Origin: Kribbella kalugense
GTDB lineage: Bacteria > Actinomycetota > Actinomycetes > Propionibacteriales > Kribbellaceae
Length of the DNA: 64,000 bases
Direction: 5' to 3'
Assembly: GCF_004365875.1 (NCBI RefSeq)
Contig: NZ_SODF01000002.1
Location: 248,001-312,000, forward strand
A program made the translations under genes and the position numbers. Under the pieces are notes generated by a model, which saw only the letters and a program-made list of their open reading frames with translations, was not told where the DNA came from and ran no database searches. Below, in pieces: positions 52,892-64,000 of this stretch (position 1 is its first letter; each line of letters starts with the position of its first letter).

Positions 52892-54411
52892 TTCTGTCCC
52901 TCCGTCACGGGGATCTGCGGTGCCTTGTCGGTCACGCCGACCCGCTGCATGGTCGAGTCGATCGCGGGCTTGATGATGTCGACGATCGGCTTCGGGAAGA
53001 TGCCCAGGCCGATGATCAGGATGATGAGCGGCGCGATCGCGAGAATCTCACGCGCGTTCAGGTCCTTGAGCTTCTCGATCCCGGCCCGGACCGGACCGGT
53101 CATCGTGCGTTGGTACATCAGCAGGATGTACAGCGCGGCCAGCACGATCCCGAGGACCGCGATCACCGCGATCACCTTGTGCCGGCTGAACGTCCCGGCC
53201 AGCACCATGAACTCGGAGATGAACGGCGACAGACCGGGCAGCGCGAGGCTGGACAGGCCGGCGAACAGGAAGGTGCCGGCCAGGACCGGAGCCACCTTTT
53301 CCACTCCGCCGTAGTCGGCGATCCGGGCGGACCCTCGTCTGGAGATCAGGTATCCGGCCACCAGGAACAGGGCCGCGGTGGAGAGACCGTGGTTGAACAT
53401 GTACAGCGTCGAGCCGGTCAGGCCCTGTGACGTCAGCGCGAAGATACCCATCACGATGAAGCCGAAGTGCGAGATCGAGGTGTACGCGATCAGCCGCTTG
53501 ATATCGGTCTGGCCGATCGCCAGCAGGGCGCCGTACAGGACCGAGATCAGGGCCAGCACCAGGACGACCGGGGTGGCCCACTGGGACGCGTTCGGGAACA
53601 GGCCCAGGCAGAACCGGATCATCCCGAAGGTGCCGATCTTGTCCAGGACGCCGACCAGCAGCACCGACGTACCCGGCGTCGCCTCACCGGCCGCGTCCGG
53701 CAGCCAGGTGTGGAACGGCACCATCGGCGCCTTCACCGCGAAGGCGAAGAAGAAGCCGAGGAACAGCCAGCGCTCGGTGTTCTGACTGATGTCCAGCTTC
53801 ATCATGTCGGTCAGCAGGTACGACGGTGCGCCGTGCTTGGCCGAGACGACGTAGAGGCCGACCACCGAGGCCAGCATCAGCAGACCGCCGAGCAGCGAGT
53901 ACAGCAGGAACTTCACCGCGGCGTACGAACGCTGCGGGCCGCCGAAGCCGCCGATCAGGAAGTACATCGGGATCAGCGTGGCCTCGAACAGCACGTAGAA
54001 GAGGAACACGTCGGTCGCGGAGAACACGCCGATCGACAGCGCCTCCAGGCCGAGGATCCAGGCGAAGAAGGACTTCTCCGACCAGCGCCCGGACTGGGCG
54101 TCGTTCCAGGACGCGATGATCACGATCGGCGACAGCAGCGCGGTCAGCACCACCAGGACGACGCCGACACCGTCGAGGCCGAGCGCGTAGTGCGCGCCGA
54201 AGGCCTTGATCCAGGTGTACGTCTCGGCGTAGTCGTCCGGGCCGTTGCGGTGGTAGCCGATCGCGACGATCACGGTCAGCACCAGCGTCACGAGCGAGAA
54301 CCCGAGCGCGACCTGCTTGGCCGTCAGCGCTTTCGCCTTCGGGATCAGCATCGTCACGATGGCCCCGACGAACGGCAGGAGCAGTAACAGGGTCAGCCAA
54401 CCGATGTTCAC
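52888..54411 (-). CDS. nuoM: NADH-quinone oxidoreductase subunit M
   Basis: Antiporter-like proton-pumping subunit of complex I with 507 residues and 14 predicted helices. Hallmarks are [60 protein letters not shown] with the conserved lysine and His, and [23 protein letters not shown]. It overlaps nuoL and nuoN by four bases on either side. No unusual insertions or gaps are seen. Confidence 0.97.
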   Translation of the reverse strand: MNIGWLTLLLLLPFVGAIVTMLIPKAKALTAKQVALGFSLVTLVLTVIVAIGYHRNGPDDYAETYTWIKAFGAHYALGLDGVGVVLVVLTALLSPIVIIASWNDAQSGRWSEKSFFAWILGLEALSIGVFSATDVFLFYVLFEATLIPMYFLIGGFGGPQRSYAAVKFLLYSLLGGLLMLASVVGLYVVSAKHGAPSYLLTDMMKLDISQNTERWLFLGFFFAFAVKAPMVPFHTWLPDAAGEATPGTSVLLVGVLDKIGTFGMIRFCLGLFPNASQWATPVVLVLALISVLYGALLAIGQTDIKRLIAYTSISHFGFIVMGIFALTSQGLTGSTLYMFNHGLSTAALFLVAGYLISRRGSARIADYGGVEKVAPVLAGTFLFAGLSSLALPGLSPFISEFMVLAGTFSRHKVIAVIAVLGIVLAALYILLMYQRTMTGPVRAGIEKLKDLNAREILAIAPLIILIIGLGIFPKPIVDIIKPAIDSTMQRVGVTDKAPQIPVTEGQK

Positions 54412-56276
54412 GACAACCTCACCGCGAGGAGGGCGACGACCACGAATGCGGCGCCGAAGACCATGCTGAGTGCGTAGGAACGGACGAAGCCCGTCTGGAA
54501 CCGGCGGAGCCGGCCGGACAGTCCGCCGAACAGTGCGGCCAGCCCGTTGACCAGGCCGTCGATGCCCCGGTTGTCGAGCCAGACCAGCGTCCGGGTCAGG
54601 TACTGCCCCGGCCGCATGAAGAGGGCCTCGTTCAGTGCGTCGCCGTACAGGTCACGACGCGCGAACGTGGTGATCGGCGAGCCGGCCGGAGCCTCCCGCG
54701 GGATGTCCCGGCGGTACATCAGCACCGAGATCGCGATGCCGACGGCAACGACCGCGAGGGTGATGATCGTCATCACGGTGGCACTCAGCGGAGCGTGCTC
54801 CTCCTCGTGCCCGACGATCGGGGCCAGCCAGTCGACGATCCAGTGACCGGCGAAGTACAGCGCACCGCCACCCAGCGAGAGCGCGGCCAGGATGATCAGC
54901 GGCCACGTCATCACCTTCGGCGACTCGTGTGGATGCACGTCCTCGGCCCAGCGTTTCTTGCCGAAGAACGTCATGATCATCACCCGGGTCATGTAGAACG
55001 CGGTGATGCCGGCGCCGAGCAGCGCGCACAGACCGATCACGATGTTGTCCGCGAACGCGGCCTCGATGATCTTGTCCTTGCTGAAGAACCCGGCGAACGG
55101 CGGGATGCCGAGGATCGCCAGGTAGCCGAAGCCGAACGTCACGAAGGTGACCTTCATCGCCGACCGGAGTGCTCCGTAGTGGCGCATGTTCACGTCGTCG
55201 TTCATGCCGTGCATGACCGAGCCGGCGCCGAGGAACATGTTGGCCTTGAAGAAGCCGTGGGTGAGCAGGTGGAAGATCGCGAACACGTACCCCGCCGGGC
55301 CGAGGCCGGCCGCGAGCATCATGTAGCCGATCTGGCTCATCGTCGAACCGGCGAGTGCCTTCTTGATGTCGTCCTTGGCGCAACCGATGATCGCACCGGC
55401 CAGCGCGGTGACCGTACCGACGATCACCACCGCGGTCGAGGCCGCGTCCGTGACCGCGTAGATCGCGTGCGAGCGGACCACCAGGTAGACGCCCGCGGTG
55501 ACCATGGTCGCGGCGTGAATGAGGGCCGACACCGGAGTGGGGCCCTCCATCGCGTCCAGCAGCCAGGACTGCAGCGGCACCTGCGCGGACTTACCGCAGG
55601 CGGCCAGCAGCAGCATCAGGCCGAGCAGCGTGGCCCAGGTCTTCGACAGGTGCTCGGCGCCGGCGTTCACGGTGGAGAACGCGGACGAGCCGAACAGCGC
55701 CCACATGCTCATCACCGCGAGCGAGAGGCCGATGTCACCGACCCGGTTCACCACGAACGCCTTCTTCGCGGCGACCGCGGCCGAGTTCTTGATCTGCCAG
55801 AAACCGATCAGCAGGTACGACGCCAGACCGACGCCCTCCCAGCCGACGAAGACCAGCAGGTAGTCGGCCGCGAGGACCAGCAGCAGCATCGACGCGATGA
55901 ACAGGTTCAGGAAGCCGAAGAACCGGCGCCGCCGCTCGTCGTGCTCCATGTAGCCGATCGAGTAGATGTGGATCAGCGAACCCACACCGGTGATCAGCAG
56001 CACGAACAGGATCGACAGCGGGTCGATCAGCAGGGTGAAGTCGACCTTGATGTGGCCGACCGAGAACCACTCGAACAGCCGGACCGTCTCGGACCGCTCA
56101 CCGTCGGACTTGCCGCGCATCTGGAAGAACAGCACGACACCGAAGGCGAAGGAGATCACCGGCGCCAGGGTGCCCAGCAGGTGACCCCATGCGTTGGTGG
56201 CCTTGCCACCGAGCAACAGGATCGCCGCGGACACCGCCGGTACCGCGACCAGCAGCCACGTCAGCTCATGACTCAT
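54408..56276 (-). CDS. nuoL: NADH-quinone oxidoreductase subunit L
   Basis: Largest antiporter-like membrane subunit of complex I, 622 residues. It contains [81 protein letters not shown], and [29 protein letters not shown] with the conserved residues for proton transfer. A long C-terminal helix that spans the membrane arm is expected in the last 100 residues. It begins at ATG 56276, 11 bases after nuoK. Its sequence differs clearly from the partial copy at 1-988. Confidence 0.97.
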   Translation of the reverse strand: MSHELTWLLVAVPAVSAAILLLGGKATNAWGHLLGTLAPVISFAFGVVLFFQMRGKSDGERSETVRLFEWFSVGHIKVDFTLLIDPLSILFVLLITGVGSLIHIYSIGYMEHDERRRRFFGFLNLFIASMLLLVLAADYLLVFVGWEGVGLASYLLIGFWQIKNSAAVAAKKAFVVNRVGDIGLSLAVMSMWALFGSSAFSTVNAGAEHLSKTWATLLGLMLLLAACGKSAQVPLQSWLLDAMEGPTPVSALIHAATMVTAGVYLVVRSHAIYAVTDAASTAVVIVGTVTALAGAIIGCAKDDIKKALAGSTMSQIGYMMLAAGLGPAGYVFAIFHLLTHGFFKANMFLGAGSVMHGMNDDVNMRHYGALRSAMKVTFVTFGFGYLAILGIPPFAGFFSKDKIIEAAFADNIVIGLCALLGAGITAFYMTRVMIMTFFGKKRWAEDVHPHESPKVMTWPLIILAALSLGGGALYFAGHWIVDWLAPIVGHEEEHAPLSATVMTIITLAVVAVGIAISVLMYRRDIPREAPAGSPITTFARRDLYGDALNEALFMRPGQYLTRTLVWLDNRGIDGLVNGLAALFGGLSGRLRRFQTGFVRSYALSMVFGAAFVVVALLAVRLS

Positions 56277-56287
56277 CGGTGCTTACC

Positions 56288-56587
56288 TCAGTACTTGAGC
56301 AGGTTGGCGTCGTCGACCGAGGCCGAACGACGGGTGCGGAAGATGGCCATGATGATCGCCAGCCCGATGACCACCTCGGCCGCGGCCACCACCATCACGA
56401 AGAAGGCGGCGATCTGACCGTCGAGGTTGCCGTGCTGGCGGGCGAAGCTGACGAACGCGAGGTTGGTCGCGTTCAGCATCAGCTCGACACACATGAAGAC
56501 GACGATGGCGTTACGGCGTACCAGCACGCCCAACGCTCCGATACTGAAAAGGATCGCCGCGAGCACGATGTACGGCTCGGTGGTCAT
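56288..56587 (-). CDS. nuoK: NADH-quinone oxidoreductase subunit K
   Basis: Three-helix proton-translocating subunit of complex I with 99 residues. The two buried glutamates are in [21 protein letters not shown] and [18 protein letters not shown]. The C-terminus ([16 protein letters not shown]) is the normal family end, with LLKY conserved. The start overlaps the nuoJ stop by four bases. Confidence 0.97.
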   Translation of the reverse strand: MTTEPYIVLAAILFSIGALGVLVRRNAIVVFMCVELMLNATNLAFVSFARQHGNLDGQIAAFFVMVVAAAEVVIGLAIIMAIFRTRRSASVDDANLLKY

Positions 56588-57393
56588 GCCTTCTCTCCTT
56601 CGTCAGCGGCGTCGAAGTCCTCGCCCGCGTCGAGTTTGCGGACCTCTTCGACGTCCGCGCGCTCCTCGGTTTCGGGGAACACGGTGCCACGTGCCTGCAG
56701 CACACGCGACACCGAGGTCGGTGCGATCGACCCGTCCGGCAGCAGCGCGGGCGTGTCGACGGCGTTGTGCCGGGCCAGTACGCCGGGAGTCGGCAGCGGA
56801 CCCGGGTGGATGCCCTGCTCGGCGTACTTGCGGATCCGCTCCTCGGCGTGGTCGCGCTGGGTCAGCTTCTTGGTCAGCCGCTCACGGTGGGCCAGCATCA
56901 TCGCGCCCATCGCGGCGGTGATCAGCAGCGCCGACGTGACCTCGAAGGCCCAGACGTACTTGCCGAACAGCAGCGCCGCGATCGCCTTCGGGTTCCCGTC
57001 CGGCTGCGCGTCGGCCAGGCCGGTCGGGTGCGCGAAGGTCGCGTTCCCGACGGCGGCGAGCAGCAGTACGCCGAAGGCGATGAAGGCGATCCCGGCGAGC
57101 AGCCGCTGACCGCGGATCGTTTCGACCAGCGAGTCGGACGCGTCCACGCCGACCAGCATCAGCACGAACAGGAACAGCATCAGGATCGCGCCGGTGTAGA
57201 CGATGATCTGTACGGCGAACAGGAACGGTGCGTCCTGAGCGGCGTACTGCACCGCGAGGCAGATCATCACGGTCGCCAGCAGCAGCGCCGAGTGCACCGC
57301 CTTACGAACCAGGATCATCCCGATGGCGGCCAGGATCATGACCGGAGCCAGCAGCCAGAACGCGACCTGCGGGCCGGTGACCATGGCGATCAT
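56584..57393 (-). CDS. nuoJ: NADH-quinone oxidoreductase subunit J
   Basis: Membrane subunit of complex I with 269 residues. The first 170 residues hold five helices, including [28 protein letters not shown]. The last 90 residues are hydrophilic and charged, an extension typical of actinobacterial NuoJ and absent from the second copy at 1295-1849. It overlaps nuoI and nuoK by four bases each. Confidence 0.96.
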   Translation of the reverse strand: MIAMVTGPQVAFWLLAPVMILAAIGMILVRKAVHSALLLATVMICLAVQYAAQDAPFLFAVQIIVYTGAILMLFLFVLMLVGVDASDSLVETIRGQRLLAGIAFIAFGVLLLAAVGNATFAHPTGLADAQPDGNPKAIAALLFGKYVWAFEVTSALLITAAMGAMMLAHRERLTKKLTQRDHAEERIRKYAEQGIHPGPLPTPGVLARHNAVDTPALLPDGSIAPTSVSRVLQARGTVFPETEERADVEEVRKLDAGEDFDAADEGEKA

Positions 57394-57938
57394 TTGGCGT
57401 CACTCCCCTCGGCCGGTACGGCGGCACCGGTCAGACCGAGGTAGTAGTCCTTGTCGGTCGCACCGAGCTGCATGTCGTGCGGCGGCTCCTGCATGCCCGG
57501 GAGCATCGGCGCCAGCAGGTCCTTCTTCTCGTAGATGAGGGACTCGCGGGTGCTGTCGGCCAGCTCGTACTCGTTGGTCATCGTGAGCGCCCGGGTCGGG
57601 CAGGCCTCGATGCACAGACCGCAGAGGATGCAGCGCAGGTAGTTGATCTGGTAGACGCGCCCGTACCGCTCACCAGGAGAGAACCGGCCACCCTCGGTGT
57701 TGTCCGCGCCCTCGACGTAGATCGCGTCCGCGGGGCAGGCCCACGCGCACAGCTCGCAGCCGATGCACTTCTCCAGCCCGTCCGGCCAGCGGTTCAGCTG
57801 GTGCCGGCCGTGGAACCGGGGCGCGGTCGGCTTCTTCTCGAACGGGTACTGCTCGGTGAACGTCTTCCGGAACATCGTCCGGAAGGTGACCCCGAATCCG
57901 GCGACCGGATCCCAGAGGGACTCTTTGAGACTAGCCAC
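57390..57938 (-). CDS. nuoI: NADH-quinone oxidoreductase subunit I
   Basis: Peripheral-arm iron-sulfur subunit of 182 residues. Both [4Fe-4S] motifs are intact: [18 protein letters not shown] and [18 protein letters not shown]. It passes electrons from NuoG to NuoB. It overlaps nuoH by eight bases and nuoJ by four, in the usual operon order. The sequence differs strongly from the second NuoI at 1846-2328. Confidence 0.97.
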   Translation of the reverse strand: MASLKESLWDPVAGFGVTFRTMFRKTFTEQYPFEKKPTAPRFHGRHQLNRWPDGLEKCIGCELCAWACPADAIYVEGADNTEGGRFSPGERYGRVYQINYLRCILCGLCIEACPTRALTMTNEYELADSTRESLIYEKKDLLAPMLPGMQEPPHDMQLGATDKDYYLGLTGAAVPAEGSDAK

Positions 57939-59244
57939 GGCTGCCTGCCTTCGATTTCGGCTCGGACTCTTGACTCGGGAGCGGTGGGGGCACCGGGAAC
58001 CCGCCGGCGAAGGCGTCGAACTCCTTGCCGTCGGCCACTTCGGCCTGGTCTTCTTCCTTGGGCTTCTGCGGGATCGCGCTCAGCGCCAGCGCGATCACCA
58101 GGACGACGACGGCCGCGATCGCCAGCGTGGTCCGGCTGAAGTTGGTCTCCCGGCCGACCGCGCGAACGGTGGCGACCAGCAGGATCCAGGCCAGCGAGAT
58201 CGGGATCAGGATCTTCCAGCCGAGCTTCATGAACTGGTCGTACCGCAGTCGCGGCAGCGTCCCGCGCAGCCAGATGTAGAAGAAGATGAAGCACATCAGC
58301 TTGCCCAGGAACCACAGCACCGGCCAGTAGCCCGAGTTCGCGCCGTCCCAGATCGAGATCGGCCACGGCGCCCGCCAGCCGCCGAGGAACAGCGTGGTGG
58401 CCAGCGCGGACACGGTCGCCATGTTGATGTACTCCGCCAGGAAGAACATCGCGTACTTGATCGAGGAGTACTCGGTCAGGAAGCCGGCCACCAGCTCGCC
58501 CTCGGCCTCGGGCAGGTCGAACGGCGCCCGGTTGGTCTCGCCGACCATCGAGATCACGTAGATCACGAACGACGGGAACAACAGGAACCCGTACCACCCG
58601 GGCAGCGAGATCGTCGCGCCGAACCAGTGCACGGTCTGGTGCGACTGCGCCGCCACGATCTCCGAGGTGGACAGCGAGCCGGCGAACAGGAACACCGTCA
58701 CCAGCGCCAGGCCCATCGCGACCTCGTAGGAGATCATCTGCGCGCTGGACCGCAGGCCACCGAGCAGCGAGTACGTCGAGTTGGACGACCAGCCGCCGAG
58801 CACGATGCCGTAGATGCCGATCGAGGCGATCGCCATCACGTACAGCACCGAGACCGGCAGGTCCGTCAGCTGCAGCCGGGTGTAGGTGTCGGTCCACGGG
58901 ATCTTCACCGTCGGCCCGAACGGGATCACCGCGAAGGTGAGGAAGGCCGGGATGGCGACGATGGCCGGCGCCAGGACGAAGACCAGCCGGTCGACGCCCT
59001 TCGGCATCAGGTCTTCCTTGAGCATCAGCTTCACGCCGTCGGCCAGCGACTGCAGCAGACCGAAGGGTCCGTGCACGTTCGGGCCGATCCGGTGCTGCAT
59101 CTTCGCGACGACCCGGCGTTCCCACCAGATGTTGAAGAGCGTCAGCACCACCAGGAAGACGAAGATGAAGAGGACCTTGATCAGGATCACCCACCAGGGG
59201 TCGTGACCGACCCCCGCATCCGGCACGGCGAGTGGGATGGTCAT
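57931..59244 (-). CDS. nuoH: NADH-quinone oxidoreductase subunit H
   Basis: Quinone-chamber membrane subunit of complex I, 437 residues. It contains [31 protein letters not shown] and [27 protein letters not shown], both diagnostic. The last 50 residues form a charged tail rich in Pro, Lys and Glu that is typical of actinobacterial NuoH. The start overlaps the nuoG stop by four bases (ATGA). Confidence 0.97.
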   Translation of the reverse strand: MTIPLAVPDAGVGHDPWWVILIKVLFIFVFLVVLTLFNIWWERRVVAKMQHRIGPNVHGPFGLLQSLADGVKLMLKEDLMPKGVDRLVFVLAPAIVAIPAFLTFAVIPFGPTVKIPWTDTYTRLQLTDLPVSVLYVMAIASIGIYGIVLGGWSSNSTYSLLGGLRSSAQMISYEVAMGLALVTVFLFAGSLSTSEIVAAQSHQTVHWFGATISLPGWYGFLLFPSFVIYVISMVGETNRAPFDLPEAEGELVAGFLTEYSSIKYAMFFLAEYINMATVSALATTLFLGGWRAPWPISIWDGANSGYWPVLWFLGKLMCFIFFYIWLRGTLPRLRYDQFMKLGWKILIPISLAWILLVATVRAVGRETNFSRTTLAIAAVVVLVIALALSAIPQKPKEEDQAEVADGKEFDAFAGGFPVPPPLPSQESEPKSKAGSRG

Positions 59245-61679
59245 GCGTTCCCTCCGGCGATCGTCACGATCGAGCCATGGTCTGCGTGCAGTGACCGGCG
59301 GACGTGGGAGTCGGCCGAGTTGGTCGGCAGCCAGACCACGTTGTCGGTCATCGGGGTGATCAGCACCGGCAGCCGGATCGTCCCGGCGTCGGTACTCACC
59401 ACCAGCTCGTCCCCGTCGGCGACACCGATCCGGTGCGCGGTAGTGAGCGAGATCCGGGCGACCGGCGTCCGGGCGGTCGCGGTCAGGTGCGGCTCACCGT
59501 CGCAGGCCCGGCTGTCGTCGATCAGCATCCGCCAGGTCGCGAGCCGGGTCGAGTCGAACGCACCGAGAGCCGGACCGGCCTGGTACGTCGGCTCCTGGGC
59601 TCGGCCGCCGTCCCAGCGGCCGAGCTCGTCGAACTCCTGCTTCGCGCCGCCCGGCGTACTGAAGCCGAGCGAGTGGCCCATCTCCTGCGCCAGCGCGGCC
59701 AGCGCGCGGACGTCCGGCATCGCGGTCGGCACCTTGAGCACCACCGGGAACGGCCGCTCGCGACCCTCCCAGTTCACGAAGGTGCCGGACTTCTCCACCG
59801 GCGGAACGACCGGGAAGACGACGTCGGCGTACTCGGTCACCTGCGAGTTGCGAACCTCGAGGCTGACCACGAACGGCGCGGCCTCGAGCGCGGCCAGCGC
59901 CGCGGCCGGGTCGGGCAGGTCGTCGATCTCGACCCCTGCGACCACCAACGCCTCCAAGGCTCCGGCGCTCGCGAGGATCTCGGTCAGGTCCTTGCCGGTC
60001 TCGCCCGGCAGGTTCTCCACATCCCAGGCAGCCTGCAGGTCGACCCGCGCCTGCGGGTCGGTGACCAGCCGGCCACCGGGCAGCAGCCCCGGCAGGCATC
60101 CGGCCTCGAGCGCACTCCGGTCACCCGCACGCCGCGGGATCCAGGCCAGCTGCGCGCCGGTGTCGAGCGCCAGCCGCAGCGCGGCCGAGTACCCACCCGG
60201 GACGCTCGCCAGCCGCTCGCCGACGACGATGATCGAGTCGGCACCGAGCGCGGCCCGGGCAGCAGCCCCGGCCTCGCCGATGTTCCCGAGATCCCCGAGT
60301 ACGGCGGCTTCGGTGCCCGGCGACGCCTGGACGACGACCCCGTCCAGCTTCTCGATACCCCGCGACGGGTACGCCGCGATGGTGAACACCTTGGTCCCGT
60401 GGGACCTGACGCCCTTGCGGACCCGGAGGAAGACCGACGGCGCCTCTTCCTCGGGCTCGAACCCGGCGAACAGCACAGATCCGGCCTGCTCCAGGTCGGC
60501 GAACGTCGTACCCAGGCCGGTGCCGGCCACCGCGGCGGCGAGGAAGTCCGCCTCCTCCGCGGAGTGCGGCCGGGCCCGGAAGTCGATGTCGTTGCTGCCC
60601 AGGGCGACCCGGGCGAACTTCGAGTACGCGTAGGCGTCCTCGAGGGTCAGCCGGCCACCGGTCAGCACCGCCGCGTTGCCGCGGGCCGCGGCAAGCTTGT
60701 CGGCTGCGAAGGTCAGCGCCTCCGGCCAGGACGCCGGCCGCAGCTCGCCGTCCTCACGGATCATCGGGTGGGTCAGCCGGTCGCCGGTGTTCGCGTAGTT
60801 GAACGCGAACCGGTCCTTGTCGGAGATCCACTCCTCGTTGACCTGCGGGTCGTCGCCGGACAGCCGGCGCATCACCTTGCCGCGCCGGTAGTCGACCCGG
60901 ATCGCCGCACCGGACGAGTCGTGCTCGGCCACCGACGGCACCGACACCAGGTCGAACGGCCGCGAGCGGAACCGGTACGCCGCACTGGTGAGCGCGCCGA
61001 CCGGGCAGATCTGGATCGTGTTGCCGGAGAAGTAGCTCTCGAACGGCTCCTTCTCGTAGATGCCGACCTGCTGCAGCGCACCGCGCTCGACCAGCGCGAT
61101 GAAGGGGTCACCGGCGATCTGCTCGGAGAACCGGGTGCAGCGCGCGCAGAGGATGCAGCGCTCGCGGTCCAGCAGAACCTCGGCCGAGATGTTGATCGGC
61201 TTCGGGTAGGTGCGCTTGATCCCGTGGGTCTCGGCGAACCGGGACTCACCGGCACCGTTGCTCATCGCCTGGTTCTGCAGCGGGCACTCGCCGCCCTTGT
61301 CGCAGACCGGGCAGTCGAGCGGGTGGTTGATCAGCAGGAACTCCATGTTCCCGTGCTGGGCCTTGTCCGCGACCGGCGAGCTGACCTGGGTCCGGACCAC
61401 CATGCCGTCGGCGACGGTGATCGTGCAGGACGCCTGCGGCTTCGGCATCCCGCGGCCGTTCCCGGCGTCGGTGATCTCGACCAGGCACTGCCGGCAGGCG
61501 CCGACCGGGTCGAGCAGCGGGTGGTCGCAGAACCGCGGGATCTGGATCCCGATCTGCTCCGCCGCCCGGATCAGCAGGGTGTTCTTCGGAACCTTCACCT
61601 CGATGTCGTCGATGGTGAGGGTGACCAGATCGGTACGCTCCACCTCCGACCCAGCCGGCGGGTTCGCTTGGATCGTCAT
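59241..61679 (-). CDS. nuoG: NADH-quinone oxidoreductase subunit G
   Basis: Largest peripheral subunit of complex I (812 residues), carrying several iron-sulfur clusters. The N-terminus has the [2Fe-2S] ligands ([19 protein letters not shown]), then the His-Cys cluster ([19 protein letters not shown]), then the [4Fe-4S] ligands ([18 protein letters not shown] with the later ICPVGAL). The molybdopterin-like domain follows. The four cysteines of the optional cluster N7 (present in E. coli between residues about 220 and 270) are missing here; the region reads [10 protein letters not shown]. It overlaps nuoF and nuoH by four bases. Confidence 0.96.
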   Translation of the reverse strand: MTIQANPPAGSEVERTDLVTLTIDDIEVKVPKNTLLIRAAEQIGIQIPRFCDHPLLDPVGACRQCLVEITDAGNGRGMPKPQASCTITVADGMVVRTQVSSPVADKAQHGNMEFLLINHPLDCPVCDKGGECPLQNQAMSNGAGESRFAETHGIKRTYPKPINISAEVLLDRERCILCARCTRFSEQIAGDPFIALVERGALQQVGIYEKEPFESYFSGNTIQICPVGALTSAAYRFRSRPFDLVSVPSVAEHDSSGAAIRVDYRRGKVMRRLSGDDPQVNEEWISDKDRFAFNYANTGDRLTHPMIREDGELRPASWPEALTFAADKLAAARGNAAVLTGGRLTLEDAYAYSKFARVALGSNDIDFRARPHSAEEADFLAAAVAGTGLGTTFADLEQAGSVLFAGFEPEEEAPSVFLRVRKGVRSHGTKVFTIAAYPSRGIEKLDGVVVQASPGTEAAVLGDLGNIGEAGAAARAALGADSIIVVGERLASVPGGYSAALRLALDTGAQLAWIPRRAGDRSALEAGCLPGLLPGGRLVTDPQARVDLQAAWDVENLPGETGKDLTEILASAGALEALVVAGVEIDDLPDPAAALAALEAAPFVVSLEVRNSQVTEYADVVFPVVPPVEKSGTFVNWEGRERPFPVVLKVPTAMPDVRALAALAQEMGHSLGFSTPGGAKQEFDELGRWDGGRAQEPTYQAGPALGAFDSTRLATWRMLIDDSRACDGEPHLTATARTPVARISLTTAHRIGVADGDELVVSTDAGTIRLPVLITPMTDNVVWLPTNSADSHVRRSLHADHGSIVTIAGGNA

Positions 61680-62986
61680 GCGCTAGCTCCAGCGGTCGCG
61701 AAGACAGTGCTTGCCATCGGGTCGAACGGGCAGCCGCCGTTCTCGAAGTGCGCCAGGTACTCGTCCTTGAAGTGCTGGATCGAGCTGGCGATCGGCGCGG
61801 TCGCACCGTCGGCCAGCGCGCAGAACGAGCGGCCGGTGATGTTCTCGCACAGGTCGAGCAGGGTGACCAGGTCTTCCTCGGTGCCGTTGCCGTGCTCCAG
61901 CCGCTCGAGGATCTGCACCAGCCACCAGGTGCCCTCGCGGCACGGGGTGCACTTGCCGCAGGACTCGTGCTTGTAGAACTCGGTCCAGCGCAGCACCGAC
62001 CGGACCACACAGACGGAGTCGTCGAAGATCTGCAGCGCCTTGGTGCCGAGCATCGACCCGACCGAGCCGACGCCCTCGTAGTCCAGCGGTACGTCGAGGT
62101 GCTCCGCCGTCAGCAGCGGCGTGGACGAACCACCCGGCGTCCAGAACTTCAGCGTGTGACCGGCCCGGACTCCGCCGGCGAGGTCGATCAGTTCGCGCAG
62201 CGTGATGCCCATCGGGGCCTCGTACTGCCCCGGGCGGGTGACGTGCCCGGACAGCGAGTACAGCGTCATGCCCTTGGACTTCTCGGTGCCCATCGAGCCG
62301 AACCAGTCCGCGCCGTTCTTGACGATGGCGGGAACCGACGCGATCGACTCGACGTTGTTGATAACAGTGGGGCAGCCGTACAAGCCCGCGACAGCAGGGA
62401 ACGGAGGACGCAGCCGGGGTTGACCGCGACGTCCTTCGAGCGAGTCCAGCAGCGCCGTCTCCTCGCCACAGATGTAGGCGCCGGCGCCGGCGTGCACGAC
62501 CACGTCGAGGTCGTAGCCGGTGCCGAGGATGTTCTGGCCGATGAAGCCCGCGTCCTTGGCCTCCTGGACCGCCTGCTGCAATCGGCGGACCACGTGCAGC
62601 ACTTCACCGCGGACGTAGATGAACGCGACCGACGCGCGGATCGCGTAGGACGCGATGACGACGCCCTCGACCAGCGTGTGCGGCGAGGCCATCATCAGCG
62701 GGATGTCCTTGCAGGTGCCCGGCTCGGACTCGTCCGCGTTCACCACCAGGTACTTCGGCTTCGGGTTGTCCTGCGGGATGAAGGACCACTTCATCCCGGT
62801 CGGGAAGCCCGCGCCGCCACGACCGCGCAGACCGGAGTCCTTGACGGTGGCAACGACATCGGCCGGCTGCATGGTGAACGCCGTACGCAATGCGTCGTAC
62901 CCACCGGAACGCTGGTACGACGCGAGCTGCCAGGACTTGATCTGGTCCCAGTTGTCGGACAGCACCGGGGTCAGCGTGTCAGCCAT
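61676..62986 (-). CDS. nuoF: NADH-quinone oxidoreductase subunit F
   Basis: NADH- and FMN-binding subunit of 436 residues. The nucleotide region shows [18 protein letters not shown] and [16 protein letters not shown]; the [4Fe-4S] ligands are [17 protein letters not shown] and a later cysteine (LLDLCENI). It accepts hydride from NADH and passes single electrons on. ATG 62986 is chosen because AAGGAGG lies nine bases upstream; a longer open frame (to 63406) only overlaps nuoE. It is separated from nuoE by two bases. Confidence 0.96.
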   Translation of the reverse strand: MADTLTPVLSDNWDQIKSWQLASYQRSGGYDALRTAFTMQPADVVATVKDSGLRGRGGAGFPTGMKWSFIPQDNPKPKYLVVNADESEPGTCKDIPLMMASPHTLVEGVVIASYAIRASVAFIYVRGEVLHVVRRLQQAVQEAKDAGFIGQNILGTGYDLDVVVHAGAGAYICGEETALLDSLEGRRGQPRLRPPFPAVAGLYGCPTVINNVESIASVPAIVKNGADWFGSMGTEKSKGMTLYSLSGHVTRPGQYEAPMGITLRELIDLAGGVRAGHTLKFWTPGGSSTPLLTAEHLDVPLDYEGVGSVGSMLGTKALQIFDDSVCVVRSVLRWTEFYKHESCGKCTPCREGTWWLVQILERLEHGNGTEEDLVTLLDLCENITGRSFCALADGATAPIASSIQHFKDEYLAHFENGGCPFDPMASTVFATAGASA

Positions 62987-62988
62987 GG

Positions 62989-63717
62989 TCAGTCCTCCTT
63001 CTGGGCGTCGGCGTTGGAGGAGCCGCCGGGAGCGGTCCAGTTGCGTTCGCGGGCCAGCCGGAGGCCAGCCAGCGTCGCCTTGCCACCGGTCGGGCCTTCG
63101 TCGGCGCGGCCGTCCGTGAAACCGGCCAGCACCCGCTCGGCCTCGCGCCAGGTGCAGATCGTCGCACCGCGGGGCGACTTCACCTCGTTGCCCTCGCGCA
63201 GGTCGTCGACCAGCTTGGTGGCCGACTCCGGCGTCATGTCGTCGAAGAACTCCCAGTTCACCATCATCACCGGCGCGTAGTCGCAGGCGGCGTTGCACTC
63301 GAGGTGCTCGAGGGTGATCTTGCCGTCCTCGGTCGTCTCGTCGTTGCCGACGTCGAGGTGCTGCTTCAGCCGGTCGAAGATCAGGTCGCCGCCCATCACC
63401 GCGCACAGCGTGTTGGTGCAGACGCCGACGTGGTAGTCGCCGACCGGGCGGCGCTTGTACATCGTGTAGAAGGTGGCCACCGCGGACACCTCGGCACCGG
63501 TCAGCCCGAGCAGGTCGGCGCAGATCTCGATGCCCTCCGGGGTGACCCGGCCCTCCACCGACTGCACCAGGTGCAGCATCGGCAGCAGCGCCGACTGGGC
63601 TTGCGGGTACCGCGCCATCAGCTCGCGCATCTCCGCGATGGTGGCGTCGGTGATCTTCGAGTCGCCGGTGCTGTACGGCACCGGCTTGTCGGTTGCAGTC
63701 GCGTGGTTCTCGGCCAT
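62989..63717 (-). CDS. nuoE: NADH-quinone oxidoreductase subunit E
   Basis: Thioredoxin-like [2Fe-2S] subunit of 242 residues. The four ligands are in VCTNTLCAVMGGD and EHLECNAACDYAPVMM. The helical N-terminal part begins about residue 30 (MRELMARYPQAQSALLPMLHLVQ). The C-terminus has an extra 50-residue basic/low-complexity stretch (GKATLAGLRLARERNWTAP). The start ATG 63717 directly abuts the nuoD stop (TAAATG). Confidence 0.96.
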   Translation of the reverse strand: MAENHATATDKPVPYSTGDSKITDATIAEMRELMARYPQAQSALLPMLHLVQSVEGRVTPEGIEICADLLGLTGAEVSAVATFYTMYKRRPVGDYHVGVCTNTLCAVMGGDLIFDRLKQHLDVGNDETTEDGKITLEHLECNAACDYAPVMMVNWEFFDDMTPESATKLVDDLREGNEVKSPRGATICTWREAERVLAGFTDGRADEGPTGGKATLAGLRLARERNWTAPGGSSNADAQKED

Positions 63718-64000
63718 TTAGCGGTCCACTCCACCCATCACCGGGTCAAGGCTGGCGACAGCGACGATCACGTCGGCGACCTGGCCGCCCTCGCACATGA
63801 TCGGCATCGCCTGCAGGTTTGCGAAGGACGGGTCACGGAAGTGCACCCGGAACGGTTTGGTGCCGCCGTCGGAGACGACGTGCGCGCCGAGCTCGCCGCG
63901 CGGCGACTCGATCGCCACGTAGGCCTGGCCGGCCGGCACCCGGAAGCCCTCGGTGACCAGCTTGAAGTGATGGATCAGCGCCTCCATCGACTCGCCCATG
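63718..64000 (-). CDS. nuoD: NADH-quinone oxidoreductase subunit D (5' part beyond window)
   Basis: Only the last 94 or so residues are in the window. They show the conserved end of Nuo[88 protein letters not shown]. NuoD holds part of the quinone site with NuoB and NuoH. It is the only nuoD in the window, which matters because the second nuo set has none here. Confidence 0.96.
   Translation of the reverse strand, partial: MGESMEALIHHFKLVTEGFRVPAGQAYVAIESPRGELGAHVVSDGGTKPFRVHFRDPSFANLQAMPIMCEGGQVADVIVAVASLDPVMGGVDR

Noticed and set aside
54795-56417. Long open frame of 540 codons on the plus strand
   Set aside because: It lies opposite nuoL. Its product is rich in Arg, Asp, Glu and Gln with no domain pattern, as expected from the antisense of a high-GC gene.
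59304-61976. Open frame of 890 codons on the plus strand
   Set aside because: It is the complement of nuoG. The composition is low-complexity and no motif is seen, while nuoG shows all expected cysteine ligands.
1-64000. Two nuo sets as an assembly duplication
   Set aside because: The paired proteins differ strongly in length and sequence (for example NuoI, NuoJ and NuoH), so they are genuine paralogues.

Overview
This is a high-GC, gene-dense segment of an actinobacterial chromosome. Nearly every third codon position is G or C. Neighbouring genes often overlap by four bases (ATGA, GTGA, TTGA). Complete nuo genes are linked to a polyprenyl diphosphate synthase and korAB, as in several actinomycetes. 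The content fits a soil actinomycete of the Nocardioides/Kribbella type, but that is inferred from general knowledge, not from a search.

Layout. (1) Bases 1-25180 hold a second, incomplete set of complex I genes, all on the minus strand and in the usual order: nuoA, nuoB-nuoC, nuoH, nuoI-J-K-L. They are split into four blocks by unrelated genes. The intervening genes include an ECF42 sigma/DGPF pair, a MetF-like protein, a two-component system facing a lipoprotein/adaptor/MacB-type ABC operon, an NmrA-like reductase, an NCS1 permease/isochorismatase/GntR operon, three tiny paralogous proteins with duplicated leaders, and a large LuxR-type ATPase regulator. (2) Bases 25185-29278 hold a lipoprotein and korAB (2-oxoglutarate:ferredoxin oxidoreductase). 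(3) Bases 29271-38600 are mixed metabolism: hydrolases, an FMN-dependent hydroxy-acid oxidase, an apolipoprotein N-acyltransferase-like protein with an odd 3' end, a TetR/membrane protein/MFS group with a clear operator, and a DUF445 protein.

(4) Bases 38600-41836 are a toxin-antitoxin island. A Phd-like antitoxin/VapC pair with a perfect 16-bp operator is followed by an AbiEi-like antitoxin and an AbiEii-like nucleotidyltransferase fused in one reading frame to a complete HAD (SerB-like) phosphatase. This fusion is the strongest candidate for an undescribed system. (5) Bases 41935-50288 carry a SigE-type sigma factor with a membrane partner, an isomerase-like protein, RarD, an RsrR-like Rrf2 regulator with a cupin and a phospholipase D-like enzyme, and a degenerate cytochrome b. 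(6) Bases 50280-64000 are the main respiratory complex I operon on the minus strand (nuoD partial, E, F, G, H, I, J, K, L, M, N), ending in a polyprenyl diphosphate synthase.

How the parts fit. The main operon encodes a standard NADH:menaquinone oxidoreductase, and the polyprenyl synthase would supply the quinone side chain. The scattered second set lacks the NADH-input subunits E, F and G, and also lacks D in this window. If assembled, it would have to borrow subunits or accept electrons from another donor; reduced ferredoxin made by the adjacent KorAB is one possibility (inference). No tRNA, rRNA, CRISPR array, insertion sequence or phage genes were recognised. No gene-free stretch exceeds 300 bases.
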